64,000 nt of DNA, from NCBI RefSeq assembly GCF_000956465.1, contig NZ_JYJA01000024.1:36450-100449 (forward strand). The letters run 5' to 3'. This document shows, piece by piece, positions 17,849 to 26,639 of the stretch (the first letter of the stretch is position 1; each line of letters begins with the position of its first letter). Source of the DNA: Microbacterium trichothecenolyticum (GTDB lineage Bacteria; Actinomycetota; Actinomycetes; Actinomycetales; Microbacteriaceae). The notes beneath the pieces were generated by a model that worked only from the letters and a program-made list of their open reading frames with translations, searched no databases and had not been told where the DNA came from. Made by a program: the position numbers and the translations under genes.

Positions 17849-18694
17849 GTGAACGACGCGCCGATCGGAATCTTCGACTCCGGGGTCGGCGGGCTCACCG
17901 TCGCGCGGGCCGTCTCTGCGCTGCTGCCGCAGGAGTCGATCCTGTACATCGGCGACACCGCACGTTCGCCGTACGGGCCGAAGCCGATCGCCGACGTACG
18001 GCGCTACGCGCTCGAGGTGCTCGACGACCTCGTCGCCCAGGGCGTGAAGATGCTCGTGATCGCGTGCAACACGGCGTCCGCGGCAATGCTGCGCGACGCG
18101 CGCGAGCGATATGACGTCCCGGTGGTCGAGGTCATCAACCCCGCGGTGCGCACGGCGATGTCGACCACCCGCAACGGGCGTGTCGGCGTCATCGGCACGG
18201 CCGGGACCATCAGCTCCGGTGCGTACCAGGACATGCTCGGGGTCAACGAGCGTCTCACCGTCTTCGCGCAGGCTTGCCCGCGGTTCGTCGAGTTCGTCGA
18301 GGCCGGCGTCACCGGTTCGCCGGAGGTGCTCGCCGTCGCCGAGGAGTACCTCGCGCCGCTTCGCGCCGCCGACGTCGACACGCTCGTGCTGGGCTGCACG
18401 CACTATCCGTTCCTCGAGGGCGCCATCAGCTATGTCATGGGCCCGGATGTGAGCCTGGTGTCGAGCGACTCCGAGACCGCGAAGGACGTCTACCGTCAGC
18501 TGGTCTCCCGCGACCTGCTCGCCGGGCCGGCTGCCGAACCCCGCCACGTCTACGAAGCCACCGGTGCATCGGCAGACGAGTTCCTGCGACTCGCGCACCG
18601 CCTGATGGGCCGCGAGGTCACCGACGTGCGCCTGGTGCAGACCGGCGCCATCGACCTTCCCCGTGCCTCGAACCCTGCCCGCCGCCTCGGCTGA
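17849..18694 (+). CDS. murI: Glutamate racemase
   Basis: A 281-residue cofactor-independent racemase that makes D-glutamate for peptidoglycan. Both catalytic cysteines are present: Cys73 in IACNTASA and Cys183 in LGCTHYP. The N-terminus [16 protein letters not shown] and [10 protein letters not shown] are typical. The start is the GTG at 17849, 8 nt after TAGGGT; an in-frame TTG at 17840 would lie inside the -10 hexamer and is rejected. It is followed by rph and rdgB, a common actinobacterial order. Confidence 0.95.
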   Translation: MNDAPIGIFDSGVGGLTVARAVSALLPQESILYIGDTARSPYGPKPIADVRRYALEVLDDLVAQGVKMLVIACNTASAAMLRDARERYDVPVVEVINPAVRTAMSTTRNGRVGVIGTAGTISSGAYQDMLGVNERLTVFAQACPRFVEFVEAGVTGSPEVLAVAEEYLAPLRAADVDTLVLGCTHYPFLEGAISYVMGPDVSLVSSDSETAKDVYRQLVSRDLLAGPAAEPRHVYEATGASADEFLRLAHRLMGREVTDVRLVQTGAIDLPRASNPARRLG

Positions 18695-18722
18695 GGCATC
18701 CGTCCCTCCGGAGGAGAACTGC

Positions 18723-19469
18723 ATGACCGACATCACCCGTGCCGACGGCCGTTCCGTCGACCAGCTGCGTCCCATCACGATCGAGCGCGGCTGGTCGAGC
18801 CAGGCCGAGGGGTCCGCCCTGATCTCGTTCGGGAACACCAAGGTGCTGTGCACGGCGTCGTTCACGAACGGCGTGCCGCGCTGGCTGACAGGCAAGGGCA
18901 AGGGCTGGATCACCGCCGAGTACGCGATGCTGCCACGCGCCACCAACGAGCGCAACGACCGCGAGAGCGTCAAGGGCAAGATCGGCGGCCGCACGCACGA
19001 GATCTCTCGCCTCATCGGACGGGCGCTGCGCGCCGTCGTCGACACCAAGGCCCTCGGTGAGAACACGATCGTCATCGACTGCGACGTACTGCAGGCCGAC
19101 GGCGGCACACGGACGGCGGCCATCACCGGTGCCTACGTCGCACTCGCCGACGCGATCGAGTGGGGCCGCGGGAAGAGGTTCATCGGCCAGAAGGCACAGG
19201 TGCTGTTCGACTCGGTGGCCGCGGTGTCGGTCGGCATCATCGACGGCGAGCCGATGCTCGACCTCGCGTACGTCGAGGATGTGCGTGCCGAGACCGACAT
19301 GAACGTCGTCGTCACGGGCCGCGGACTCTTCGTCGAGGTGCAGGGCACGGCCGAAGGTGCGCCCTTCGACAAGCGCGAGCTCGACGCCCTCCTCGAGCTC
19401 GGCGTGAACGGCTGCGCGGACCTGCGGACGCACCAGCTCGCGGCGCTGCAGCCCGCGGAAGGGGAGTGA
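18723..19469 (+). CDS. rph: Ribonuclease PH
   Basis: A 248-residue phosphorolytic 3'-5' exoribonuclease that trims tRNA 3' ends. It shows [52 protein letters not shown], the phosphate-site [15 protein letters not shown] and [20 protein letters not shown]. The frame is open upstream to 18663, but the ATG at 18723 has GGAGGAG 7-8 nt before it and matches the family start. It lies 28 bp after murI and 3 bp before rdgB, in one likely operon. Confidence 0.96.
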   Translation: MTDITRADGRSVDQLRPITIERGWSSQAEGSALISFGNTKVLCTASFTNGVPRWLTGKGKGWITAEYAMLPRATNERNDRESVKGKIGGRTHEISRLIGRALRAVVDTKALGENTIVIDCDVLQADGGTRTAAITGAYVALADAIEWGRGKRFIGQKAQVLFDSVAAVSVGIIDGEPMLDLAYVEDVRAETDMNVVVTGRGLFVEVQGTAEGAPFDKRELDALLELGVNGCADLRTHQLAALQPAEGE

Positions 19470-19472
19470 CGG

Positions 19473-20084
19473 ATGCCGCGACAGATCGTCCTCGCGACCC
19501 ACAACCCGCACAAGGTCGAGGAGTTCCAGGCGATCGTCGCGGCGACTCGCCCTGACCTCGAGGTGGTCGGATACGACGGGCCGGAGCCCGTCGAGGACGG
19601 CGTGACCTTCGCCGAGAACGCCCTCATCAAGGCGCGTGCGGCGGCCGAGCACACCGGACTTCCGTCGCTGGCGGACGACTCGGGCGTGTGCGTCGACGTG
19701 CTCGGCGGGTCCCCCGGGGTGTTCTCGGCCTACTGGGCAGGACATGCGAAGGATGCCTCCGCCAACCTGGACCTGCTGCTCGACCAGCTCTCCGACATCG
19801 GCGACCCGCACCGCACCGCGCAGTTCGTCTCGACGATCGCGCTCGTCGTGCCGGTGGCCGGGAGAGAGGCTGTCGAGCACGTGGTCGAGGGGATCTGGCC
19901 CGGACGCCTCGCGTCGGCGCCTTCGGGTGCCGGCGGGTTCGGGTACGACCCGATCTTCGTGCCCGACGGGCAGCAGGCAGGGGCCGAGCGGACGGTCGGC
20001 GAGTGGACGGCCGACGAGAAGAACGCGCAATCCCACCGCTCGCGTGCGTTCGTCGCGCTGGCCGGGCTGCTCGCCGAGCTCTGA
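19473..20084 (+). CDS. rdgB: XTP/dITP diphosphatase (RdgB/HAM1)
   Basis: A 203-residue housecleaning pyrophosphatase that hydrolyses non-canonical purine nucleotides (XTP, dITP, ITP). Typical motifs: IVLATHNPHKVEEF, FAENALIKARAA, LADDSGVCVDVLGG-SPGVFSAYWAG and GGFGYDPIFVP, SHRSRAF. Start ATG 3 bp after the rph stop, so expression is coupled to rph. Confidence 0.95.
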   Translation: MPRQIVLATHNPHKVEEFQAIVAATRPDLEVVGYDGPEPVEDGVTFAENALIKARAAAEHTGLPSLADDSGVCVDVLGGSPGVFSAYWAGHAKDASANLDLLLDQLSDIGDPHRTAQFVSTIALVVPVAGREAVEHVVEGIWPGRLASAPSGAGGFGYDPIFVPDGQQAGAERTVGEWTADEKNAQSHRSRAFVALAGLLAEL

Positions 20085-20144
20085 TCTCGCCCTCGTCGCC
20101 CGCGAGGGGCATGCTGGGATGAGAGCAGCCATCCGGAGCGGCCG

Positions 20145-20759
20145 ATGTTCTTCGTGCGATGGATCCCCACCTTCCTCGCGTTCCCGCTGGGGGAGCTGAT
20201 CGCCTCCGCCCTCGTGGGAACGAACCGCGATCCGCTGGGCGCGCTCGTCACGGGCGCGGTCATCGGCGGTGTGGTGGGCGCGGCGCAGTGGCTCGCGCTC
20301 GGCCGGCTGGTCGACTGGCGGTGGGCGGTGGCGTCGCTCGGCGCCACGGCGGCGGGTGCCGCCGTCTGCGCGCTCCTTCTCGGCGCGATCGCGGCCACGA
20401 TCGCGGCGGGCGTCACAGGGCTCGTGACCGGGCTGCCGGTCGGAGCCGCGCAGGCACCCCTGCTGGGGCGCGGCTGGCGCATCGTGCTCGTGTGGGCGGC
20501 GAGCGTGGGAGCCGCGTGGGGCGCGGCCGGACTGGTGAGCGGCCTCGATCGCGATCCGGCCGTGTTCGGTTCGAACGGCGCTCTCGTCGCGACCGTCGTC
20601 AGCGGGATCGTGCTCCGCGTCATCCTCGCTCCGCGTCTGAGACGCCCGCCGCGGGATCAGCAGGAGTCGGCGCGCACGATCGAGGTCGCCGCGAGCATCA
20701 TCGAGGTGAGGCGGGAGGCCGGCCGCAAGGACGACAAAGATCGGCCGGGCCGGGAGTGA
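20145..20759 (+). CDS. Membrane protein of unknown function
   Basis: A 204-residue protein with four to five hydrophobic, Gly/Ala-rich helices (about 8-25, 34-55, 62-95, 105-130, 138-155) and a charged tail of about 45 residues ending RREAGRKDDKDRPGRE, likely cytoplasmic. No family is recognised. It starts 60 bp after rdgB and could be read through from that operon; no clear Shine-Dalgarno is seen at the ATG. Confidence 0.6.
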   Translation: MFFVRWIPTFLAFPLGELIASALVGTNRDPLGALVTGAVIGGVVGAAQWLALGRLVDWRWAVASLGATAAGAAVCALLLGAIAATIAAGVTGLVTGLPVGAAQAPLLGRGWRIVLVWAASVGAAWGAAGLVSGLDRDPAVFGSNGALVATVVSGIVLRVILAPRLRRPPRDQQESARTIEVAASIIEVRREAGRKDDKDRPGRE

Positions 20760-20776
20760 GAATCACACTCATTCCC
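20752..20776. promoter_or_regulatory. Inverted repeat between the membrane protein and the CDF gene
   Basis: GGGAGTGAG and CTCATTCCC (one G-T pair) are separated by AATCACA. The inner part, TGAGAATCACACTCA, looks somewhat like a Fur/Zur-family box. It covers the stop codon of the upstream gene and lies 40 bp upstream of the CDF -10, so it could be a weak terminator or a metal-dependent operator. Confidence 0.35.
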
Positions 20777-20827
20777 GACTGGGCGCGACGGCCCTCTGCG
20801 GGGCAGTCCCGGGCTTAGCCTGGGCTC

Positions 20828-21739
20828 ATGCACGACCACGCGCCGACCGGGATCCGAGGGACGGGCAACCGTCGCCTCCTCGCGATCTCGCTCGCGATCA
20901 CCTCCACCGTCATGGTGGTGCAGATCGTCGGCGCGGTGCTGTCGGGCTCCCTCGCGCTTCTCGCCGATGCCGCGCATATGTTCACGGATGCCGCGGCCCT
21001 CGTCATCGCCCTCATCGCGAGCACCGTCGCGGCCCGGCCGGCGAACGACCGCCGCACCTTCGGGTATCAGCGCGCCGAGGTGTTCGGGGCCCTGGTCAAC
21101 GGCGTCATCCTGATCGTGCTGTCGGGATGGGTGGCGTTCGAAGGCATCTCCCGCCTGCTCGACCCGGGGCAGACCCAGGTCGCCGGTGGCCTCATGCTCG
21201 TCGTCGCGATCGTCGGGCTCGTGGCCAACGGTGTGGCGATGTGGCTGCTGAGCTCCGCCCAGCGACACAGCATCAACGTGCGCGGCGCGTATCTCGAGGT
21301 CCTCGGAGACCTCATCGGCTCGGCGGCCGTGATCGTCGCCGCGATCGTCATCGTCACCACCGGCTGGTACCATGCGGACGCCATCGCCTCGCTGTTCATT
21401 GCGGCGATGATCATCCCGCGCGCGGTCGGCCTGCTGCGCGAAGTCGTGTCGGTACTCGCCGAGTCGGCGCCCGAGGGTACGCACGTGCACGAGATCCGCG
21501 AGCACATCCTCGCGACACCCGGGGTCGTGGACGCGCACGACGTGCACGTGTGGCAGCTCACGCGCGGGGCGCCGGTGTTCACCGCGCACGTGGTCGTCGA
21601 CGGCGCCGCTCTCACCGACGGCCGGGCCGCCGGGATCCTCAGCACCCTCCAGTCGTGCCTGTCCGACCACTTCGACGTCGAGCATTCCACCTTCCAGCTC
21701 GAGCCCGCCGGACACGTCGAGCACGAAGCCCACGCGTAG
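20828..21739 (+). CDS. Cation diffusion facilitator (CzcD-like, probable Zn2+ exporter)
   Basis: A 303-residue proton-coupled metal exporter. The TM2 metal site HxxxD-type motif is seen as LADAAHMFTDAAALV (Asp47, His50, Asp54) with the partner in GAYLEVLGDLIGS. There are six membrane helices and a cytoplasmic C-terminal domain (about 205-290) with HVHEIREHI and DAHDVHVWQL. His-rich short N-terminus (MHDHAP). The ATG lies 6 nt after TAGCCT (20816-20821), so it is probably leaderless. A Fur-like inverted repeat lies upstream. Confidence 0.92.
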   Translation: MHDHAPTGIRGTGNRRLLAISLAITSTVMVVQIVGAVLSGSLALLADAAHMFTDAAALVIALIASTVAARPANDRRTFGYQRAEVFGALVNGVILIVLSGWVAFEGISRLLDPGQTQVAGGLMLVVAIVGLVANGVAMWLLSSAQRHSINVRGAYLEVLGDLIGSAAVIVAAIVIVTTGWYHADAIASLFIAAMIIPRAVGLLREVVSVLAESAPEGTHVHEIREHILATPGVVDAHDVHVWQLTRGAPVFTAHVVVDGAALTDGRAAGILSTLQSCLSDHFDVEHSTFQLEPAGHVEHEAHA

Positions 21740-21748
21740 CGCCGGACG

Positions 21749-24376
21749 TCAGTCTTCGCGGCGCACTTCGGCGGGGGACTTGTCGGGGCGCAGCCCTCGC
21801 CACCGTGGGTGGCGCAGGATGCCGCCCGGGGTGAACTCGCCGTACTCGACTTCGCCGACGAGCTCGGGCCGTACCCAGAGCGCGTCTCGCGCGTCGAGCG
21901 GCGGCACGCCGACCAGGGGGTTCCGGTCGGTGCGCAGCGGCGTCAGCTTCTTCAGCAGCATCGACAGCGTCGAGTCGCTGAACCCGCTGCCCACGCGGCC
22001 GGCGTACTGCAGGCCGTCGGCGCCCGGGATGCCGAGCAGCAGCGACCCGAAGGTGCTGCTGCGCCCGCCCTTGCCGGGACGGATGCCCGCGATCACGACC
22101 TCCTGCGTCCGGGTGTTCTTGACCTTCAACCAGGACTCCGAGCGGCCGCCGCGGAGATATCGCGACGCCGGGTCCTTCACGACGATGCCCTCGAGGCGCA
22201 GCTGCTCGCTGGTGTCGAGCGCGGCGTCGACATCGTCGAACACGGGCGGTACGGTGATCGCTTCGACGGATGCTGCGGCCACCGCCTCGAGCACATCACG
22301 GCGTTCGCGCAGCGTGAGCGCGGCAAGGTCGTCGCCGTCGTGCGAGAGCGCGTCGAACAGGTAGTACCGCACCGGCGTCCGCCGCGCCACGCGAGCGATG
22401 TCGCCGGCGTGCTCCAGGTTCATCCGGGTCTGCAGGAGCGGGAAGCTGGGCCTGCCGTCGGGTTCGAGGGCGACGAGCTCGCCGTCCACGACGCACGGCT
22501 CCGCACCGAGGCCGGCGTCCACCGCCGTCAGCTCGGGGTAGCGGTGCGTGACTTCGTTGCCGCTGCGGGCGAACAGGCGCAGGCGCCGCCCGTCCCATGC
22601 GCCGACCGCGCGTATGCCGTCCCACTTCATCTCGACCCAGGCGTCGGTGCCCTCTCCGCGATCGGCCCACGTGCGCGCCGCCAGACGCGCCTGGGCGGGA
22701 GTCGCACTCGTCGCGAGCATCGGGCGCAGCTCTGATGCCCTTGCCGGCTGTGCGTGCTCGCGCGGATCGCCGGTGAGGGTCCGGTTCGCCTGACGGGTCC
22801 GGTGAGGCTCGGGATCTTTGTTCGAGCCGGAGCTCGCATCGCCGGCAGAAGCGGACTCCCGCCCGACAGGTGCGCGCCCGCCAGAGGGGCGAGGCGCATC
22901 GGCCTGGGGACTGGGCTCGACGACGGCGCCGCTCGGCTGAGGCCGGCCGGCAGCATCCGTCTTCATTCGATGCAGGAGCCAGCTGGACTTCTCACCTTGC
23001 CCGGCCGTGCGGATCAGCGCCAGCCGCACACGCCCGAGCGGGCCGCCGGGGCGCCCCTCGAGGGTCGCGATGACCTCGTCGTCACGCCACTTCTCCAGCT
23101 CATAGCGGCCGTCGTCCCAGATGGTCACGGTGCCGCCGCCGTATTCGCCCGCAGGGATCGTGCCCTCGAACGTGGCGTACTCCATGGGGTGGTCCTCGGT
23201 CATGATCGCGAGGTTGTTGCGCTGGTACGAGTGCGGGACGCCGCGCGGCACGGCCCAGCTCACCAGGACGCCGTCGTGTTCGAGGCGGAAGTCCCAGTGC
23301 AGTGCGGTCGCGTGATGCTCCTGGATGACGAATCGCGGCAGTTCGCCGTGAGGCGACGCGCCGAGGGGGTTCGCCGGCACCGGCTCGGGGGTCCGGTCGG
23401 CGCTCCGCTTGGAGATGTACGCCGAAAGCGGACCCGACTCGGCTTCGCGCCCGCCCGCGTGGAACCCCAGCGCGGCCATGGGGTCGCCGATGGTCTCGGC
23501 CCGCTCGAGCACCTCGGTGAACTCGAGGTGGCGCAGCCCGGGATCGTCGAGCTCGTCCCAGGTGCGCGGCGCGGCGACCGTCGGATGCGGCCGGCCACGC
23601 AGCGAGTACGGCGCGATCGTCGTCTTGGATCCGTTGTTCTGGCTCCAGTCGATGAGCACCTTGCCGTGTCGCTCGGCCTTCTTCATGCTGCTGACCACGA
23701 GGTCCTTGTGGTCGGCCTCGATCGCACGTGCGAGCTCGTTCGCGAGCGCGGAGGCCTGCTCCGTGGACTGCCCCGGCGGCAGCGCCGTGTACAGGTGGAT
23801 GCCCTTGCTGCCGCTCGTGACGGGGTAGGGCTCGAGCCCCATGTCGAGCAGGATCTCGCGTGCCCAACCCGCCACCACGGCGCATTCCGCAAGCCCGGCG
23901 CCGGGCCCGGGGTCGAGGTCGAGTACGAGCCGGTCGGCGGGCCCGCGCCCCCCGACGGCGTCGAGGCGCCCGCCTGCTTGTTCGTGAAGCGCGAAGCGCC
24001 ACTGGGGCACGTGCAGCTCGAGGCTCGCCACCTGAGCCAGATAGACGAGCGTCGGCACATCGCCCACCAGCGGATACTCTTTGGTGCCCGTGGAGTGGGG
24101 GATCGGCATCCTTCGCACCCACGACGGCGCGCCGCGCTCGAGGTCCTTCGCGAAGAAGACCATGCCGGGGTCGTCGTCGGTGCCGACGCCGTCCGGCCAC
24201 CGCTTGCGGGTGACGGGTCGTCCCACGACATGGGGGATGAGCAGCTCGGCGATGTGCGAGTAGTAGTCGATGACCTCGCCCTTGGTGGTGCCGGTCGCGG
24301 GGTAGAGCACCTTCTCGAGGTTCGTGATGCGCAGGCGGCGGCCGCCGATGCGCACCAGCTGCTCGTCGCCCGCCAT
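21749..24376 (-). CDS. ligD: Multifunctional non-homologous end-joining protein LigD (polymerase-phosphoesterase-ligase)
   Basis: An 875-residue three-domain repair protein. Order: primase-like polymerase (about 1-300; ITNLEKVLYPATGTTKGEV, LVLDLDPG, GSKGIHLY), 3'-phosphoesterase (about 340-490; FVIQEHHATALHWDFRLEHDG begins near 349, cut here to its key His and Asp residues), then ATP-dependent ligase (about 560-875) with the adenylated Lys584 in EMKWDGIRA. A Pro/Ser/Arg-rich linker (about 490-560) joins the last two. The Pol-PE-Lig order is that of mycobacterial LigD. The start ATG is 71 bp from the divergent ku gene, forming a complete NHEJ module. Confidence 0.96.
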   Translation of the reverse strand: MAGDEQLVRIGGRRLRITNLEKVLYPATGTTKGEVIDYYSHIAELLIPHVVGRPVTRKRWPDGVGTDDDPGMVFFAKDLERGAPSWVRRMPIPHSTGTKEYPLVGDVPTLVYLAQVASLELHVPQWRFALHEQAGGRLDAVGGRGPADRLVLDLDPGPGAGLAECAVVAGWAREILLDMGLEPYPVTSGSKGIHLYTALPPGQSTEQASALANELARAIEADHKDLVVSSMKKAERHGKVLIDWSQNNGSKTTIAPYSLRGRPHPTVAAPRTWDELDDPGLRHLEFTEVLERAETIGDPMAALGFHAGGREAESGPLSAYISKRSADRTPEPVPANPLGASPHGELPRFVIQEHHATALHWDFRLEHDGVLVSWAVPRGVPHSYQRNNLAIMTEDHPMEYATFEGTIPAGEYGGGTVTIWDDGRYELEKWRDDEVIATLEGRPGGPLGRVRLALIRTAGQGEKSSWLLHRMKTDAAGRPQPSGAVVEPSPQADAPRPSGGRAPVGRESASAGDASSGSNKDPEPHRTRQANRTLTGDPREHAQPARASELRPMLATSATPAQARLAARTWADRGEGTDAWVEMKWDGIRAVGAWDGRRLRLFARSGNEVTHRYPELTAVDAGLGAEPCVVDGELVALEPDGRPSFPLLQTRMNLEHAGDIARVARRTPVRYYLFDALSHDGDDLAALTLRERRDVLEAVAAASVEAITVPPVFDDVDAALDTSEQLRLEGIVVKDPASRYLRGGRSESWLKVKNTRTQEVVIAGIRPGKGGRSSTFGSLLLGIPGADGLQYAGRVGSGFSDSTLSMLLKKLTPLRTDRNPLVGVPPLDARDALWVRPELVGEVEYGEFTPGGILRHPRWRGLRPDKSPAEVRRED

Positions 24377-24447
24377 GCGCTCAGAGTATCGGCGCGGCGT
24401 CGCGCAAGGGGTGGCCGCGTGTCGGCGCCCTGGTGTTCACTGGTGGG

Positions 24448-25350
24448 GTGAGAGCGATCTGGAAGGGTGCACTGACGTTCGGGCTCGTCAACGTGCCGGT
24501 GAAGGTGTACTCGGCGACCGAGGACCACGATGTCTCGCTGCATCAGGTGCACAACAAGGACGGCGGGCGCATCCGCTATCAGCGGATCTGCGAGATCGAC
24601 GGTGAGGTCGTGCCGTACTCCGACATAGACAAGGCCTACGACGACGGTGAGAAGACCGTGGTCCTGACCAAGGAGGACCTCGAGTCCCTGCCGGCGGAAC
24701 GCAGTCGCGAGATCGACGTCGTCGAGTTCGTGCCGAGCGAGCAGATCGACCTCCTGACGCTGGACCGCGCGTACTACCTCGAGCCGGATTCGGCCTCTCC
24801 CAAGGCATATGTGCTGCTGCGCAAGACGCTCGAGCAGACCGATCGCACGGCCATCGTGCGGTTCTCCCTCCGGCAGAAGACCCGGCTGGCGGCGCTCAGG
24901 GTGCGCGACGACGTGCTGGTGCTGCAGACACTGCTGTGGGCGGACGAGGTGCGCGAAGCCGCGTTCCCGTCGCTCGACGAGTCGGTGCGCATCTCGGCGA
25001 AGGAGCTCGAGCTGTCGGCATCGCTGGTCGAGAGCTTCTCGAGCGACTTCGATCCGGAGGAGTTCAAGGACGAGTACCAGGAGGAGTTGCGCACCCTCAT
25101 CGAGGCGAAGCTCGAGAAGGGCGACGCACTCGACACCTCCGAGACCTTCGGCGAGCAGGAGGAAGAGGAGGCCGGTGGCGAGGTGATCGACCTGATGGCC
25201 GCGCTCCGCGCCAGCGTCGAGAAGTCCCGTGCAGCCCGTGAGGGCGCGGGCGCGAAGGCGGCCTCAGGGACGGATGCTGCAGCCCCGGCGAAGGCCGACG
25301 CCGAGGCGCCCGCCAAGAAGCCCGCGGCGAAGAAGAAGAAGGCGTCCTGA
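24448..25350 (+). CDS. ku: Non-homologous end-joining protein Ku
   Basis: A 300-residue homodimeric DNA-end-binding protein that recruits LigD. The family start MRAIWKGALTFGLVNVPVK, then LHQVHNKDGGRIRYQRICEIDG, YYLEPD and VLQTLLWADEVR are all present. A Lys/Ala-rich C-terminal tail (about 262-300, ending KKKKAS) is the DNA-contacting extension found in many actinobacterial Ku proteins. I chose GTG 24448 because the conserved N-terminus begins there, 6 nt after TTCACT; an earlier in-frame GTG (24433) adds five unlikely residues. Confidence 0.95.
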   Translation: MRAIWKGALTFGLVNVPVKVYSATEDHDVSLHQVHNKDGGRIRYQRICEIDGEVVPYSDIDKAYDDGEKTVVLTKEDLESLPAERSREIDVVEFVPSEQIDLLTLDRAYYLEPDSASPKAYVLLRKTLEQTDRTAIVRFSLRQKTRLAALRVRDDVLVLQTLLWADEVREAAFPSLDESVRISAKELELSASLVESFSSDFDPEEFKDEYQEELRTLIEAKLEKGDALDTSETFGEQEEEEAGGEVIDLMAALRASVEKSRAAREGAGAKAASGTDAAAPAKADAEAPAKKPAAKKKKAS

Positions 25351-25369
25351 CCGGCGGTACGCCGTCGGC

Positions 25370-26134
25370 TCAGGCTTTGGGCGCCTCGCCGTGCTCGGGG
25401 CCCCGTTCGAACACCTCGGGATCGAGCACGAGGGCCTCTGCCTCGGCGTGGTCGGTGACGACGTCCTCACCCGCCGCGGCGGCCTTCTTGGCCTTGCTGC
25501 GCTCGCGGAGGTAGTGCCACAGCGTCACGAGCGCGGTGCCGCCGACGGCCACGAGGAGAATGAGGTCGATGTAGTTCTCGACGAACGTGGCGACGGGCGG
25601 GATATAGCCGAGCAGGTAGCCGAACATCGTGAGCCCGAAGCCCCACAGCACGGCTCCGATGAGGTTGTAGAGCGTGTACTTCCACTTGTTCATGTGGCCG
25701 ATGCCGGCGGCGACGGGCGCGAAGGTGCGGACGATCGGCACGAAGCGCGCCAGGATGATCGTGAGCCCGCCGAACCGCTCGAAGAAGGCGTTGGTGCGTT
25801 CGACGTTCTTGACGCTGAACAGGCCTGATTCCTTCTTCTCGAAGACCGCAGGGCCACCCTTGTGGCCGATGTAGTACCCGACTTCACCGCCGACGAAGGC
25901 CGAGAGGCCGATCAGCAGGGACACCACCCAGATGTTGACGCCGAAGATGTTGCTCGTGTGCGTCAGCAGGCCGGAGATGACGAGCAGCGTGTCACCCGGG
26001 AGCAGGAAGCCGATGAGCAGCCCTGTCTCGGCGAACACGATGAAGCACACGACGACCAGCGCCCAGGGCCCTGCCCATTCGATGATGGCGGCCGGATCCA
26101 GCCAGGGGATCAGGGCTGTGGGAACTGCGTGCAC
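25370..26134 (-). CDS. DedA family membrane protein
   Basis: A 254-residue protein of the DedA/SNARE-associated (VTT) family, integral to the cytoplasmic membrane and implicated in undecaprenyl-phosphate or phospholipid flipping. Features: FAETGLLIGFLLPGDTLL, the re-entrant motif, then ERTNAFFERFGGLTIILARFVPIVRTFAPVAAGIG split across the second re-entrant segment. The C-terminus is charged. The frame stays open through the tRNA gene upstream, so the start must be downstream of it; I chose GTG 26134 (VHAVPTALIPWL), with only a weak GGGACA upstream. Start confidence is lower than family confidence. Confidence 0.9.
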   Translation of the reverse strand: MHAVPTALIPWLDPAAIIEWAGPWALVVVCFIVFAETGLLIGFLLPGDTLLVISGLLTHTSNIFGVNIWVVSLLIGLSAFVGGEVGYYIGHKGGPAVFEKKESGLFSVKNVERTNAFFERFGGLTIILARFVPIVRTFAPVAAGIGHMNKWKYTLYNLIGAVLWGFGLTMFGYLLGYIPPVATFVENYIDLILLVAVGGTALVTLWHYLRERSKAKKAAAAGEDVVTDHAEAEALVLDPEVFERGPEHGEAPKA

Positions 26135-26179
26135 GATGGTTGTCCCGTCGTCAGTCGGCGGAGGATGCGAGAACTCGCG

Positions 26180-26261
26180 TGCGGAAGGTGGGACTTGAAC
26201 CCACACGCCCGAAGGCACAGGAACCTAAATCCTGCGTGTCTGCCGATTTCACCACTCCCGC
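26180..26261 (-). tRNA. tRNA-Leu, anticodon TAG
   Basis: The minus-strand RNA folds as a class II tRNA. The acceptor stem GCGGGAG pairs with CTTCCGC (one G-T pair), discriminator A. The anticodon arm CAGGA-TTTAGGT-TCCTG gives anticodon TAG. A variable arm (TGCCTTCGGGCG) and GTTCAAGTC T-loop follow. The 3' CCA is not encoded (ACGC follows). Confidence 0.95.
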
Positions 26262-26272
26262 GAGTGGCTCTC

Positions 26273-26278
26273 AGTCTA
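26273..26278 (-). promoter_or_regulatory. -10 element of tRNA-Leu
   Basis: On the minus strand TAGACT ends 11 nt before the first base of the tRNA, the right distance for a short 5' leader that RNase P would remove. It sits in a small palindrome, CTCAGT-CT-ACTGAG. Confidence 0.5.
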
Positions 26279-26330
26279 CTGAGGGGACTGAGGGTCGGCT
26301 GTGGGGTGGGCCCCCGGTCGGCCAGGAGGT

Positions 26331-26537
26331 TTAGCGGCGGATCCCGAACAGGAAGTAGCTGGCAGGACCGATCCAGTTCACGAGGAGCGCGGGGATCCAT
26401 GCGGCCTTGGGCCCGCGGACCTCGTCGGGGTCGCGATGGGCGAGATCCCAGAATGCGAGGAACGCGAACGCGACCTGCACGATGCCGAGCACGCCGAGTC
26501 CTGCCTTCGCCGCAGGGGCCATCTCCGTCTTGGTCAT
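26331..26537 (-). CDS. Small two-helix membrane protein (PLDc_N-like)
   Basis: A 68-residue protein with two membrane helices (about 12-32 and 47-65) joined by a charged loop with RDPDEVRGPKAAW. The pattern, with a final NWIGPASYFLFG-IRR, matches the small PLD nuclease N-terminal-like (PLDc_N) family, whose function is unknown. The start ATG has an AAGGGA Shine-Dalgarno 7 nt upstream. It is divergent from tadA (102 bp). Confidence 0.8.
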   Translation of the reverse strand: MTKTEMAPAAKAGLGVLGIVQVAFAFLAFWDLAHRDPDEVRGPKAAWIPALLVNWIGPASYFLFGIRR

Positions 26538-26639
26538 CTTCGTCCCTTCGTCTGTTCCTCCATCCTGCCGCGCCGGCGGTCCGCCCGCATCTGTGGATAA
26601 CTTTCGGCTGGCTCTGCGGCGAATTGGGAGGATGCCTGC

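Noticed and set aside
26135..26218. Longer DedA protein starting at 26218
   Set aside because: It would overlap tRNA-Leu (26180-26261).
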